A program made the position numbers and the translations under genes. 64,000 nucleotides of DNA from an uncultured delta proteobacterium (GTDB lineage: Bacteria > Myxococcota_A > Polyangia > Polyangiales > Polyangiaceae). The notes below the pieces were generated by a model. The model was given only the letters and a program-made list of their open reading frames with translations. It was not told the DNA's origin and made no database searches. Positions 35,743-46,307 of the stretch are shown here, piece by piece. Location: assembly GCA_903906315.1 (NCBI GenBank), contig CAIVJW010000054.1:54616-118615 (forward strand), in the 5' to 3' direction. Numbering within the stretch: the stretch's first letter is position 1; each line of letters starts with the position of its first letter.

Positions 35743-36405
35743 ATGCACTTCCTGCTCCAGCTCCTCGACATCGTCCGACACCTCGACAAGTACCTCGACG
35801 AGATCACGAGGGACTACGGCGTCTGGACGTATGGCATCCTCGCCCTCATCGTCTTCTGCGAGACGGGGCTCGTCGTCCTGCCCTTCCTCCCGGGCGATTC
35901 GCTCCTCTTCGCCTGCGGCGCCATCGGCATGCGCGAGGGTTCCGGGCTGAACCCCCTCGCGGTGGGCGCCATCCTCGCCGTCTCCGCGATCGTGGGCGAC
36001 ACGGTGAACTACCACGTCGGCAGGGCCATCGGCCCGCGCGTCATGAAGAGCGACACCTCGCGCTGGCTGAACAAGAAGCACCTCGCGCGCACGCACGAGT
36101 TCTTCGAGAAGTACGGCGGCAAGACCATCATCCTCGCCCGCTTCGTGCCGATCGTCCGCACGTTCGCGCCGTTCGTCGCCGGCGCCGGCGCGATGAACTA
36201 CCGCCGCTTCATCCTCTACAACGTGATCGGCGGCGTCGCCTGGGTCACGTCGATGGTCGGCGCCGGCATGGTCTTCGGCCAGATGGACGTCGTGAAGAAG
36301 CACTTCGAGCTCGTCGTCATCGGCATCATCGTCCTCAGCGTCCTGCCGATGGTCTTCGAGTGGTGGAAGGCCCGGCGCACGCCGCAGCCGCACGCCGCCG
36401 ACTGA
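35743..36405 (+). CDS. DedA-family membrane protein
   Basis: This 220-residue inner-membrane protein has five or six hydrophobic segments with the DedA/SNARE-associated (VTT) core: ETGLVVLPFLPGDSLLFACG, GDTVNYHVGRAIG, FFEKYGGKTIILARFVPIVRTFAPFVAGAG and NVIGGVAWV. Family members are proposed to move lipids, including recycled undecaprenyl-phosphate, across the membrane using the proton gradient. The Arg of the ARFVPIVRT motif, essential in E. coli relatives, is present. It faces a convergent aminotransferase gene across a 133-base gap with a long stem-loop. Confidence 0.9.
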   Translation: MHFLLQLLDIVRHLDKYLDEITRDYGVWTYGILALIVFCETGLVVLPFLPGDSLLFACGAIGMREGSGLNPLAVGAILAVSAIVGDTVNYHVGRAIGPRVMKSDTSRWLNKKHLARTHEFFEKYGGKTIILARFVPIVRTFAPFVAGAGAMNYRRFILYNVIGGVAWVTSMVGAGMVFGQMDVVKKHFELVVIGIIVLSVLPMVFEWWKARRTPQPHAAD

Positions 36406-36426
36406 TCCCCTCCAAACCACAAGAAC

Positions 36427-36519
36427 ACGTCCGCCCTTCCATCCTTCCGCCCTTCCAACGCTCTCCCGTCCGGAACCCCGGAGGAGAGCAGAGGGAAGGA
36501 CGTGCGATCGGAAGGGCGG
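36427..36519. terminator. Nested inverted repeats between convergent genes, probable bidirectional terminator
   Basis: CCGCCCTTCC occurs at 36431-36440 and again at 36447-36456, and its exact complement GGAAGGGCGG lies at 36510-36519. Between them CTCTCC (36461-36466) pairs with GGAGAG (36482-36487), and ACGTCC (36427 on) with GGAAGGACGT (36495-36504) adds a partial stem. The whole can fold into a branched hairpin on both strands. The region separates dedA (+) from the aminotransferase (-). Confidence 0.5.
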
Positions 36520-36538
36520 TTCTGACTCGCGGAGAGGC

Positions 36539-37867
36539 TTACTCGACCTTCGCGTCGGCGACCGCGAGCGCCACGTCGAGCGCCGCGACCAGCTCGTCGA
36601 GCTGCGCCTCCGTGATGATGAGCGGCGGCGCGATGATGAGGTGGCTGACCCAGCCCATCACCGACACGCCCTGCTCGAGCGCCTTCGCCGTCACCTGGTC
36701 GATGAGCAGCGGCTTTCGCGCATACTTGTCCTGCGGCGTGTTGAACGGCTCCTTCGTCGCGCGGTTCTTCACGAGGTCGAGCGCCCAGAAGAGCCCGAGC
36801 CCGCGCACATCGCCGACCGAGGGGTGCTTGTCGGCGAGCGCGCGCAGCTTGCCGCCGAGGATCTCGCCCATCTTGGTCGAGTGGTTCATGAGGTCGAGCC
36901 GCTTGTACTCGTCGATGGCCGCGATGGCCGGGGCGAGCGTGAGCGGGTGCGCCTCGTAGGTGTGACCGTGGGCGAAGAAGTTGTCCTCGAAGAAGTCCGC
37001 GATCGCGCGGCTGGTCGCGACGAGGCCGAGCGGGGCCATCGCGCTCGTGATGCCCTTGGCCGTGACGAGGAGATCGGGGGTCACGCCGAAATGGTCGACC
37101 GCGAACCACGTGCCCGTCCGGCCCCAGCCGCTCATGACCTCGTCGGCGATGAGCAGGACACCGCGCTTCTTGGCGTGAGCGGCCAGCCGAGGCAGGTAGT
37201 CGGGCGGCGGCACGAGGATGCCATTCGTGCCCACGACGGGCTCGACGATGATCGCCGCGACGTTCTCGTCGTGGTCCATCATGTAGGCCATGTAGTCGGC
37301 ACAGGCCATGTCGCAGCTGTCCACCTGCTTGCCGAGCGGGCAGCGGTAACAGTTCGTCTCCGGGCCGAAGATGACGCCGGGGATCTTGCCCGCGGGCTCG
37401 ACGAACCAGCGGCGGAGATCGCCCGTCGCCGCGATCGAGCCGGCCGTCGAGCCGTGATACGACGTGTAGCGGGCGAGGATCTTGTGCTTGCCCGTCACCA
37501 TGCGGGCGATCTTGATCGCGGCCTCGTTGGCCTCCGTGCCGCTCGTCGTGAAGAAGAACTTGTCGAGGCCCTTGGGCAGCACCTCGAGCAGCTTCAGGCT
37601 GAGGTTCGCCCGCACCTCGCAGGCGTAGGCGGGCGCGACGTAGGCGAGGTCGCGCGCCTGCTTGCAGATGGCCTCGATGACGGCCTGGTTGCCGTGGCCT
37701 AGGTTCGAGCAGACGAGCTGCGACGCGCCGTCGAGGTAGCGCCGGCCGGCGCCGTCCCAGAAGTAGACGCCCTCGGCCTTGGCGACGTGGAGCGGCTTCC
37801 AGCCACGCTGTGCGCGCCAGGTGCCATAGGTGTACTTCGCGGTGAGCTCGGTGATCGAATCGGTCAT
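36539..37867 (-). CDS. Class III PLP aminotransferase with Cys-rich insert
   Basis: The 442-residue enzyme has the class III (omega-aminotransferase) motifs: TTSGTEANEAAIK, YTSYHGST, IIVEPVVGTNGI, ADEVMSGWGRTG and PLP-binding Lys271 in TAKGITSAMAPL. An insert at 172-190 carries four Cys (CYRC and CDMAC, Cys173, 176, 185, 189), as also seen in taurine:pyruvate-type aminotransferases, and could bind a metal or form disulfides. The amino donor cannot be fixed; taurine, beta-alanine or other omega-amino acids are possible. ATG 37867 has AGGG five bases upstream. Confidence 0.87.
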   Translation of the reverse strand: MTDSITELTAKYTYGTWRAQRGWKPLHVAKAEGVYFWDGAGRRYLDGASQLVCSNLGHGNQAVIEAICKQARDLAYVAPAYACEVRANLSLKLLEVLPKGLDKFFFTTSGTEANEAAIKIARMVTGKHKILARYTSYHGSTAGSIAATGDLRRWFVEPAGKIPGVIFGPETNCYRCPLGKQVDSCDMACADYMAYMMDHDENVAAIIVEPVVGTNGILVPPPDYLPRLAAHAKKRGVLLIADEVMSGWGRTGTWFAVDHFGVTPDLLVTAKGITSAMAPLGLVATSRAIADFFEDNFFAHGHTYEAHPLTLAPAIAAIDEYKRLDLMNHSTKMGEILGGKLRALADKHPSVGDVRGLGLFWALDLVKNRATKEPFNTPQDKYARKPLLIDQVTAKALEQGVSVMGWVSHLIIAPPLIITEAQLDELVAALDVALAVADAKVE

Positions 37868-37952
37868 GGCGTCCCTCGCGTGAATAGGGGCGCGGACTCT
37901 AGCAGAACCGACGCGAATACGGGCCGACGGGGTCTCGCCGGCCGCGTGCGCT

Positions 37953-39548
<1,596 letters not shown>

Positions 39549-39802
39549 TCGCCCCCTTTCAATGCATGGTCCCGCGCGATCGGCCAAATTTTCACGAGGC
39601 CGAACGCGCGCCGATCGCACCGCGCGACCCGAGCCGTCGCGGTCCGCGGAGGAGGGAATTCCCAAGATGCGCACGGGATTCCCGCCCGTCGAGCGAAGCG
39701 CACGATCCGTCGCCGAGGCTCCCGGACGAGCGCACCCGCAGCAGCGGACGATTCCACCGTGAGCGCACGCGCGCGCGGCGAGCCCGACGGCTCGCCCGCA
39801 CG

Positions 39803-40621
39803 TCAGCGCGTCAGCGGCTTGAGGTCGAGCAGCTCGTCGCCCGAGGGGAGCATCACGAGCTCGAGCCGCCGGTTCTTCTTGCGACCCTCGTCCGCGTCGT
39901 TCGATGCGACGGGATCGGCGTCGCCGCGGCCGGACGCGCGGAAGTGCACCGCGGAGAGCCCCTGCTTCTCGACCAGGAAGACGAGCGACTCGCGAGCGCG
40001 CGCGAGCGTCGCGTCGAGCGCCTCGCGCGCCTTGCCGGCGGACTTCGAGTCGAGGTGCGCGACGACGTCCCAATCGCGCGTCGACAGCGACGGGTCCGAC
40101 TTCAGGATCGCCGCTACCTTCGCGAGCGTCTCCTTGCCGTCCTTCGAGAGCTTGCCGGCGCCCTTGCCGCCTTGATCGAAGAGCGAGTCGCCGGCGAGCG
40201 TGACCGTGATCCGGTCGTGATCGACGCCCACCGACGTGCCGAGCAGCCCGAGCTCGGCGACCTTGGTGCGGAGCAGATCGAAGCGAACCCGCGCCTGCTC
40301 GAGCCTCTGCGCGCGCTGCCGGAGCTCGGTGACCGCTCGGTCGCGCTCCTCGGCCGTCACGCCCTGCCGGACCAGCTCGCGCAGCCGCGCGGCGTCGAGG
40401 CCCGCGGCCTCGAGCAGGCGGCCCTGCTCCTCGAGGCGCTTCTTCGTCTGCTCGGCCTGCCCCTGCGACTCGACCAGCTTGGCCTCGGTGCCGCGCAGCG
40501 CGGCGTCGAGGCGCGTGCTCTTGTCGACCTGGACCTGCCACTCCTCCGACGTGTAGCCACAGCCAGCGGCCAGGGCGCCGAGGAGAACGCAGCCGAACCG
40601 CAGCGGAGCGAGGCGTGTCAC
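39803..40621 (-). CDS. OmpA-family peptidoglycan-binding lipoprotein with coiled coil
   Basis: The 272-residue lipoprotein (LGALAAGCGYTS) has a coiled-coil region (~30-130, VDKSTRLDAALRGTEAKLVE onward) and a C-terminal OmpA/MotB-like domain: DSLFDQGGKGAGKLSKDGKE, the VAHLDSKSAG strand, and FRASGRGDADPVASNDADEG followed by NRRLELVM. Such proteins tie the outer membrane to peptidoglycan. The start is GTG at 40621. The gap to the hydrolase gene downstream (same strand) is 254 bases, so a shared transcript is unsure. Confidence 0.87.
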   Translation of the reverse strand: MTRLAPLRFGCVLLGALAAGCGYTSEEWQVQVDKSTRLDAALRGTEAKLVESQGQAEQTKKRLEEQGRLLEAAGLDAARLRELVRQGVTAEERDRAVTELRQRAQRLEQARVRFDLLRTKVAELGLLGTSVGVDHDRITVTLAGDSLFDQGGKGAGKLSKDGKETLAKVAAILKSDPSLSTRDWDVVAHLDSKSAGKAREALDATLARARESLVFLVEKQGLSAVHFRASGRGDADPVASNDADEGRKKNRRLELVMLPSGDELLDLKPLTR

Positions 40622-40902
40622 GGGCGGCACCCTACCGAGGACCGGCGGCCCGCGGAAGCGGGATCGTGCCGAGACGCAGCGTCCCCCGCAGATGCCCGCG
40701 CTCCCGGGGCCCAACGCCTCCTCGACGCGGTCGCGGCCAGCGCGGCGCCGGCCCGGCGAGCGCGGCCCGCCTCCGTGCCCCGCGGCCGAGGCGACGGTGA
40801 AGAGAGCCGTTCGCCGGCCTCGCGTTTCGTACGCGGGCACCTCGCGAACGCCGGCAGGCTCCCTCCGCCGAAATTCCCCCGCAGCGGTGCTAGATTCCGG
40901 CC

Positions 40903-41700
40903 GTGTGGGCGTGGATGCTGGAGGGCTGCGCCGAGGTCGTCGCCGCGACGGCCCGCGGGCGCCGGCTGCCGCCCATCGTCGCGGGCCTCGTGGTCACGGT
41001 GGTCGCGCTCGTGCTCGCCGTGGCGCTCGGGCCGCGCGGGCTCCTGCCGCTCGGCTTCCTCGTTGTGGCCGTGTTCGCGGCGGCGCGGGACGTGTTCGTC
41101 GCCCGCGACGCGCTGTGGCAGGCGTCGATCCGCGAGCTCGACGCCCCCGGCCAGGCGCCCACGTGGAGCGGTGACGCCCGCCTGACCGCGCCGACGGCCG
41201 TCGCGCTGCACCGGCTGGCCTCGGCCGTCGACCACGCGCGGCGCGGCGCGTACGGCGAGGCCTCGGAGCTCGTACGGGCGATCGACCGCGACCGGCTGCG
41301 GCCGGGCGAGCTGCGACTGCTCGCGGCCGTACGCGCGATCGTCTCGACGGGGCTCGGCGACGACGTACGGGCGGCGCAGCACGCAGCGATCGCGCTGCCG
41401 ACGGGGAGTGACGCGGTCGACGCGACGCTGGGCCGCTTGCTGCTCGCGCGCGCGTGGGACGACCCGGCGCGCCTGCGCGTCCTCGAGGCCGCCTGGGGCC
41501 GCGCCGGGGTGATGCTGCGCGATGCGGGGTCGCTGCCCGAGCTCCGTCGGCTCACGCGGCTGCGCATCGACCCGGGGACCGACCGCGAGATCGACGCCGA
41601 AGACGCGACCACGCTGGCGGCTCACGCGCGCGCGATCGGCGACGACGGCCTGGCGGTGGAGCTCGAGCTGCGCGCCCGGCCGAGCGCCGCCTACCGCTGA
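40903..41700 (+). CDS. Membrane protein with C-terminal helical repeat domain
   Basis: The 265-residue protein has two adjacent membrane helices (IVAGLVVTVVALVLAVALG and LLPLGFLVVAVFAAARDVFV) followed by a soluble helical domain that reads like TPR-type repeats: ASAVDHARRGAYGEASELVR, RAAQHAAIALPTGSDAV, LARAWDDPARLRVLEAAWG, HARAIGDDGLAVELELRA. Function unknown; a scaffold role is plausible. GTG 40903 starts it. It is divergent from the OmpA-like gene, so 40622-40902 carries both promoters. Confidence 0.7.
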   Translation: MWAWMLEGCAEVVAATARGRRLPPIVAGLVVTVVALVLAVALGPRGLLPLGFLVVAVFAAARDVFVARDALWQASIRELDAPGQAPTWSGDARLTAPTAVALHRLASAVDHARRGAYGEASELVRAIDRDRLRPGELRLLAAVRAIVSTGLGDDVRAAQHAAIALPTGSDAVDATLGRLLLARAWDDPARLRVLEAAWGRAGVMLRDAGSLPELRRLTRLRIDPGTDREIDAEDATTLAAHARAIGDDGLAVELELRARPSAAYR

Positions 41701-41978
41701 AGAGGGGCCTTCGTCGCGCCCGTCTTCGGCCGAATCATACGTACTATCAATGCCTTATGGCGGCTAACACCTCGCCACCCGGCAGGTCGCGGCGCGAAAT
41801 CGCCCGCGCCCGTTTCACCTCCCGGCGCGCTCGCGGGTCGGTACCAACGAAGAGCACGACAGCCCGAGGGGGCGAGGCCGAGGGGCCCCGCCGGACTCGG
41901 GACAGCCGCGCCCCCGGACGGGGCTGGCCAGCGATCGTGACCCGCAACCCACCCCGACTCCCTCGGAGGCACGTCCCC

Positions 41979-42830
41979 ATGAACCACCGCGCGCACCAGC
42001 TCGTCTCCTCCGCCGCCCTCCTCGTCCTCGGCGCGACCCTGATCGCGGGCTGCCGCGCGAAGGCCACCGACACCGGCAGCGGCGAGGCCATCGACAGCGA
42101 CACGCAGGCCCTCGCCTCGGACGGCGTCGACGAGGCCACCTCGCGCGCCCAGGCCACGCACCTCGGCAACCTCGTCTTCGCGGCGGTGATGTCGCCCGAC
42201 CCGGACAAGGCCAGCGGCGAGGTCGCCGGCGGGCCGAGCCAGCTCTGGCCCGCGGGCTGCCTGACGCGCACCAAGGACGCGACCAACCCGCGGGTCGTCC
42301 ACCTCACGTTCGACCACTGCACGGGGCCCTTCGGCCTCGTGAAGGTCACGGGCGAGGAGGTCGTCACCTTCGACAAGGCGGCCGACGGCAAGCTCGTCGC
42401 GAGCTTCGCGAGCGTGAACCTGAAGGCCAACGGCAAGCCCCTGACCCACTCCGCGACGGCCGAGATCACCGTCGCCGGCGACGAGCGCACGGTCGACTGG
42501 CAGGGCGCGTGGACGCGCGTGAACGGCAAGGGCCTCACGGTCGCGCACACGTCGGACCTGACCATCAAGGTCGACAGGGCGACCCGCTGCCGCGTGGAGA
42601 ACGGGACCGCGAAGACGACGGTCGGCGACCGCGAGGTCGACACGACCATCGAGGACGTGAAGCTCTGCCCCAACGCCGCCGGGCAGGAGGGCTGCCCGTC
42701 GGGCACGGTGACCCACACCGCGAAGAAGAGCGGCAAGGTCGTCACGATCGAGTTCGACGGCTCCGATCAGGCGACGATCACGGGCCCGAAGGGCAACGCC
42801 TTCGAGGCGCAGCTCGTCTGCACGCCGTAG
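41979..42830 (+). CDS. Secreted lipoprotein, unknown function
   Basis: The 283-residue lipoprotein (LGATLIAGCRAK) is well preceded by GGAGG at 41965-41969. After a short acidic linker it contains a beta-rich domain: VVHLTFDHCTGPFGLVKVTG, SFASVNLKANGKPL, ITVAGDERTVDWQGAWTRV, TTIEDVKLC and GSDQATITGPKGNAFEAQL. It has six cysteines, probably in disulfides. I do not recognise the family. A frame extension upstream to ATG 41757 exists but lacks signal-peptide features. The AT-richer segment 41731-41756, including TACTAT at 41742-41747, is a candidate promoter region. Confidence 0.75.
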   Translation: MNHRAHQLVSSAALLVLGATLIAGCRAKATDTGSGEAIDSDTQALASDGVDEATSRAQATHLGNLVFAAVMSPDPDKASGEVAGGPSQLWPAGCLTRTKDATNPRVVHLTFDHCTGPFGLVKVTGEEVVTFDKAADGKLVASFASVNLKANGKPLTHSATAEITVAGDERTVDWQGAWTRVNGKGLTVAHTSDLTIKVDRATRCRVENGTAKTTVGDREVDTTIEDVKLCPNAAGQEGCPSGTVTHTAKKSGKVVTIEFDGSDQATITGPKGNAFEAQLVCTP

Positions 42831-42838
42831 CGCCGGAA

Positions 42839-42851
42839 GGCCCGTAGGGCC
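42839..42851. terminator. Small GGCCC/GGGCC hairpin between convergent genes
   Basis: GGCCC (42839-42843) and GGGCC (42847-42851) form a 5-bp stem with loop GTA, nine bases after the stop of the lipoprotein gene and 72 before the stop of the convergent gene. There is no T-run; it is weak as a terminator. Confidence 0.3.
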
Positions 42852-42922
42852 CGCGCAGGAGCCGCCCCGCGAGCGTCCGCGAGCCGTCACGCTCCCTCAC
42901 GGTCGCGGCACGGCCTCTCTCG

Positions 42923-43606
42923 CTACCGCGCGGGTCCTTGCCGGCCCGGCGCGCGCGGGATCTCGAGCGTCAGGGCGCTCCTCTGCGCCACGGTCTCGAG
43001 CGACTCGGTCATCGCCGCGAGGCGCTCGGCCAGCAGCCGCTCGGCGCCCGCGCCCGCCGCGCGCGTCGTGTAGACGAACGCGAAGCAGCGCTTCGCCGAC
43101 CCCCCGAAGGCCAGCGCGAACCCGCCCGCCGGCGCCCCCGCCGGCGCCGGCACCACCCCGAGCTCGAGCCGCGTGTCGAAGCCGCGCGGCACGTCGACCC
43201 GGCGCCGCGCGAACACGTCCGCCCCCTCGCGCTTCGGCAGGTCGCGCCAGAGGCGGGCCTTCGCCTCGCACCGCTCGCGCGTCGCGTTCTCGTCCTCGCG
43301 CCACGTCCGCACGAGCAGCTGCGACTCCGAGGCGGCGTGGCTCGCGGTGAGCCAGTGAGCCCTCTGGTCGTCGACCTGCCACGCGCGGCCGTCCGGCAGC
43401 GCGAACCCGACGCCGAAGCGCTCCGATCGCAGGTCCGCGAACGGCCCGCCGCGCAGATCCGCGCCCGCCAGCGGCTGCGGCGGCGCGGCACGAGGCGGCG
43501 CGTCGACGGCCGCCGCCCCACAGCCGATCGCCCCCGCGGCCGCGAGCCCGAGGGCCACGCGACCGGCGCGAGCGCGGCGCGATCCGGCTACAGACGCGTG
43601 AGCCAC
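42923..43606 (-). CDS. Lipoprotein of unknown function, overlapping ilvE
   Basis: The 227-residue protein starts with GTG 43606 inside the 3' end of ilvE (19-base overlap) and has a lipoprotein signal (GLAAAGAIGCGAAA). The mature part includes FGVGFALPDGRAWQVDDQRAH, SHAASESQLLVRTWREDENA, RRVDVPRGFDTRLELGV and AFGGSAKRCFAFVYTTRAAG. This is a domain pattern common among myxobacterial lipoproteins but without a named function. The overlap suggests coupling with ilvE, though no functional link is apparent. Confidence 0.75.
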   Translation of the reverse strand: MAHASVAGSRRARAGRVALGLAAAGAIGCGAAAVDAPPRAAPPQPLAGADLRGGPFADLRSERFGVGFALPDGRAWQVDDQRAHWLTASHAASESQLLVRTWREDENATRERCEAKARLWRDLPKREGADVFARRRVDVPRGFDTRLELGVVPAPAGAPAGGFALAFGGSAKRCFAFVYTTRAAGAGAERLLAERLAAMTESLETVAQRSALTLEIPRAPGRQGPAR

Positions 43607-44508
43607 TCGGGGTGCGACTCGTCGGTGCCCTTGACGATGCCGAAGTAGCGATCCTGGAGGCGCTTGGTGACCGGCCCGACCGTGCCCGGACCGATCTTGC
43701 GGTCGTCGACCTCGCGGATCGGCGTGACCTCGGCCGCGGTGCCCGTGAAGAAGGACTCGTCGGCGAGGTAGAGCTGGTCGCGCGAGATCATCTCCTCGGC
43801 GACCGGAATGCCCTCCTCGCGGGCGATCGCGAGGATCGTGTCGCGCGTGATGCCGGCGAGGATCGACGCCGAGAGCGGCGGCGTGATCAGCCGGCCCTTC
43901 TTCACGATGAACAGGTTCTCCCCCGATCCCTCGGCGACGTAGCCGTTCACGTCGAGCAGGATGGCCTCGTCGTAGTGGCCCATCTTGGCCTCGCGCTTGG
44001 CCATCGTGCTGTTGGTGTACTGGCCCATGATCTTGCCCTTCGCGAGGCTCACGTGGACGTGGTGCCGCGCCCACGACGAGATCTTCGCGCGGATGCCGAG
44101 CTCGACCGCGTCGCGGCCGAGGTAAGCGCCCCACTTCCACGCGATGATCATCGTGCGGATCGGGTTGTCGGGCGCGAGCACGCCCATCGCGCCGTCGCCG
44201 ACGTAGACCACCGGGCGGAGGTACGCCTCGTCCATCGCGTTGTCGCGCAGGAGCGCCTGGCACGCCTCCGCCACCTGATCGTGCGTGAAGCGGGGCTCGA
44301 TCATCACGAGCCGGCAGGTGTCGAACAGCCGGTCGAGGTGGTCGTGCAGGCGGAAGATCGCGGTGGTGCCGTCGCCGCGCTTGTAGGCGCGGACGCCCTC
44401 GAAGGCGCCGAGGCCGTAGTGGAGCGAGTGCGTGAGGACGTGGATCTTGGCGTCGTCCCAGGCGACGAGCTCCCCCTCGATCCAGATGCTTTTGACTTTT
44501 TGGACCAT
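43588..44508 (-). CDS. ilvE: Branched-chain amino acid aminotransferase
   Basis: IlvE performs the last step of leucine, isoleucine and valine synthesis (2-oxo acid plus glutamate). The 306-residue length is standard. Motifs: SLHYGLGAFEGVRAY at the N-terminus, Lys159 (SLAKGKIMGQY) as the PLP-binding residue, LLDVNGYVAEGSGENLF, ILAGITRDTI and the ADESFFTGTAAEVTPI segment that favours IlvE over D-amino-acid aminotransferase and ADC lyase. ATG 44508. The 3' end overlaps the following lipoprotein gene by 19 bases. Confidence 0.93.
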   Translation of the reverse strand: MVQKVKSIWIEGELVAWDDAKIHVLTHSLHYGLGAFEGVRAYKRGDGTTAIFRLHDHLDRLFDTCRLVMIEPRFTHDQVAEACQALLRDNAMDEAYLRPVVYVGDGAMGVLAPDNPIRTMIIAWKWGAYLGRDAVELGIRAKISSWARHHVHVSLAKGKIMGQYTNSTMAKREAKMGHYDEAILLDVNGYVAEGSGENLFIVKKGRLITPPLSASILAGITRDTILAIAREEGIPVAEEMISRDQLYLADESFFTGTAAEVTPIREVDDRKIGPGTVGPVTKRLQDRYFGIVKGTDESHPEWLTRL

Positions 44509-44647
44509 GAGCGCTGGCTCCCTCGAGGACGTGTCCCACCGGTGTGGCGGAAGGCGCGGTGACGGATCGCGGAGGCCGGATCGCCTGGCGGCCCATGCGG
44601 CCGTCGCGGCGGACGACGCCGAACGGAATGGCGTTAGCCGGTCCGGG

Positions 44648-45424
44648 TCAGCGCGCCAAGAGCACCAGCAGGGCGCCCGTGCCGCCCTCGTCGCCGGGAG
44701 CCGAGGCGAACGCCGCGACGTCGCGCGCGGCGCGCCCCTGGCTGAGCCAGGCCGCTATCTCGCCGCGGAGGATTCCGATGCCGCGCGGCGAGTGGCTGCC
44801 CTTGCCGTGGACGATCGAGACGACGCGGTCGCCGTCGACCCTGCGCTTGCGCACGAACGCGTCCACCGCGACGTGGGCCTCGGCCGCCGTCAGGCCGTGC
44901 AGATCGAGGCGGCCGTCGATGGAAAATGCGCCGCGTCGCAGCCGACGGACCTCGCGGGGATCGAAGTCGAGGCGGCGCCCCTCGATGTGCTCGCCGTCGT
45001 CGGAGACCTCGAAGCGCAGGCCCGAGAGGACGAGCGATCCCATCTGCGCGCGGGCGTCGGAGTCGGCGTCCTCGCGCGGCGCGCGGGAAGCGGGAGGCTC
45101 CTTCGGCAGCTCGCTCGCCGTGCGAGGGATGCGCTTGCTGTCGCCCTCGAGCGCCCGCACGCCGCCCATGAAGAGCGCGAACGTGTCGGCGGGCGACCCG
45201 TCGGGCACGGGCGGCGGCCGGGGCGCCTCGGCCGGGCGCGGAGGCGGCGCCTTCGGACGCGCGGGCTCGGCCTTCCCGGCGCCCGCGGCGAGGCCTCCGG
45301 CCGCGGGACCGCCGGCGGGCTGACCCTTCTTCTTCTTGGGCGCGAGCGCCTCGAAAGGCCGAAAGAAGGGCGTCTCAACCGGTCTCGCCGGCGCCCGCCC
45401 GGGTGCCTTCTTCTTGGTCGCCAT
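44648..45424 (-). CDS. Smr-domain protein
   Basis: The 258-residue protein has a Lys/Pro/Ala-rich N-terminal half and a C-terminal Smr domain (~170-258) with the conserved LDLHGLTAAEAHVAVDAFV and the VVSIVHGKGSHSPRGIGIL segment (HGKG with Gly-rich turn). Smr domains nick or bind branched nucleic acids or cleave RNA at ribosome collisions. LDLHG includes the conserved Asp and His. The start at ATG 45424 lies 50 bases inside the NUDIX gene, so the two reading frames share a stretch of DNA. A coupled transcript is likely. Confidence 0.85.
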   Translation of the reverse strand: MATKKKAPGRAPARPVETPFFRPFEALAPKKKKGQPAGGPAAGGLAAGAGKAEPARPKAPPPRPAEAPRPPPVPDGSPADTFALFMGGVRALEGDSKRIPRTASELPKEPPASRAPREDADSDARAQMGSLVLSGLRFEVSDDGEHIEGRRLDFDPREVRRLRRGAFSIDGRLDLHGLTAAEAHVAVDAFVRKRRVDGDRVVSIVHGKGSHSPRGIGILRGEIAAWLSQGRAARDVAAFASAPGDEGGTGALLVLLAR

Positions 45425-46238
45425 GCCCGAGAAGATCGCGCGCCGCGCTCCGGATCGCAAACCGCACCGCCTGAATCCCCACGAGCTGCCCGTCCTCGAA
45501 GTGCCAATCGGGGTCATCGAGATCGGGGAAATCGTGCGGATTTCTGAGATCTTCGGCCGTCAGCCCGGGCAGAAGGCGGCGGGCGAGCGCGACGACCTTG
45601 CCGTGCGCGTGCGCCTCCATGCCGTCGAGCAGCGCGAGCACGCGCTCGACGGCCCGGCGATCCGCCGACGCCACGCGCTCCCGGCCGAGGCGCGCGATCG
45701 CCAGCGTGAGCGCGTGGGCGGCGAGGACGTGCGTGAACTGACCGCCCTCGAGCTGCGCGACGACGTCCGCCTCGTCGAGCAGCACGGTCTCGACCTCCTC
45801 GCACTCGTCGTCGACCGGCTCGGCCGTGCGCCTCGCCCCGCGCCCGAGGAAGAAGAACACCCGCGCCGACGCGATCGGCGGGTTCACGTGGGCCCAGCCG
45901 AGCGGCTCGACCGACGCGAGCTCGTAGCCGGTCTCCTCGCGCAGCTCGCGCGGCGCGGCGGCCGCCGGGTCCTCGCCGCGCTCGACGACGCCGCCCGCGG
46001 GCTCGAGGGTCGAGGCGTCGATGCCATGGCGGTGCTGCCGCACGAGCACGAAGCGCCCGTCCTCGGTGACGGCGACGACCACGCAGCAGTCCGGCAGATC
46101 GAGCGAGATCACGCGGCGATCGCCACCGGACCGCAGCGCGATCGTGTGCTCGTGCACGCCGAGGAAGGCGCGGCGGTAGAGCTCGCGCGAGGCGAGGCGC
46201 GCGGGGCGCGGCGGAGAGCGGGGGTCGTCGGCGGACAT
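45375..46238 (-). CDS. NUDIX hydrolase with C-terminal extension
   Basis: The 287-residue enzyme has a perfect NUDIX box, GX5EX7REUXEEXGU, in GGVVERGEDP and RELREETGY (~95-118). The preceding VVVAVTEDGRFVLVRQHRHG is typical of ADP-sugar pyrophosphatases (NudF/YffH group). Residues ~200-287 extend beyond the NUDIX fold (helical, with WHFEDGQLVGIQAVRFAI near the end) and are not assigned. Nucleoside-diphosphate-X compounds, e.g. ADP-ribose, are the likely substrates. It overlaps the Smr gene by 50 bases. Confidence 0.88.
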   Translation of the reverse strand: MSADDPRSPPRPARLASRELYRRAFLGVHEHTIALRSGGDRRVISLDLPDCCVVVAVTEDGRFVLVRQHRHGIDASTLEPAGGVVERGEDPAAAAPRELREETGYELASVEPLGWAHVNPPIASARVFFFLGRGARRTAEPVDDECEEVETVLLDEADVVAQLEGGQFTHVLAAHALTLAIARLGRERVASADRRAVERVLALLDGMEAHAHGKVVALARRLLPGLTAEDLRNPHDFPDLDDPDWHFEDGQLVGIQAVRFAIRSAARDLLGHGDQEEGTRAGAGETG

Positions 46239-46307
46239 CGCCGAGGCGTTAGCACGGCCCGCGCGGCGTCGGCGGCGCGCGCGGGCGAGGTGGGAGCGGA
46301 GGGTCGA

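Noticed and set aside
41757..41978. Possible N-terminal extension of the lipoprotein at 41979
   Set aside because: The in-frame ATG would bury the lipoprotein signal peptide; GGAGG before 41979 supports the shorter start.
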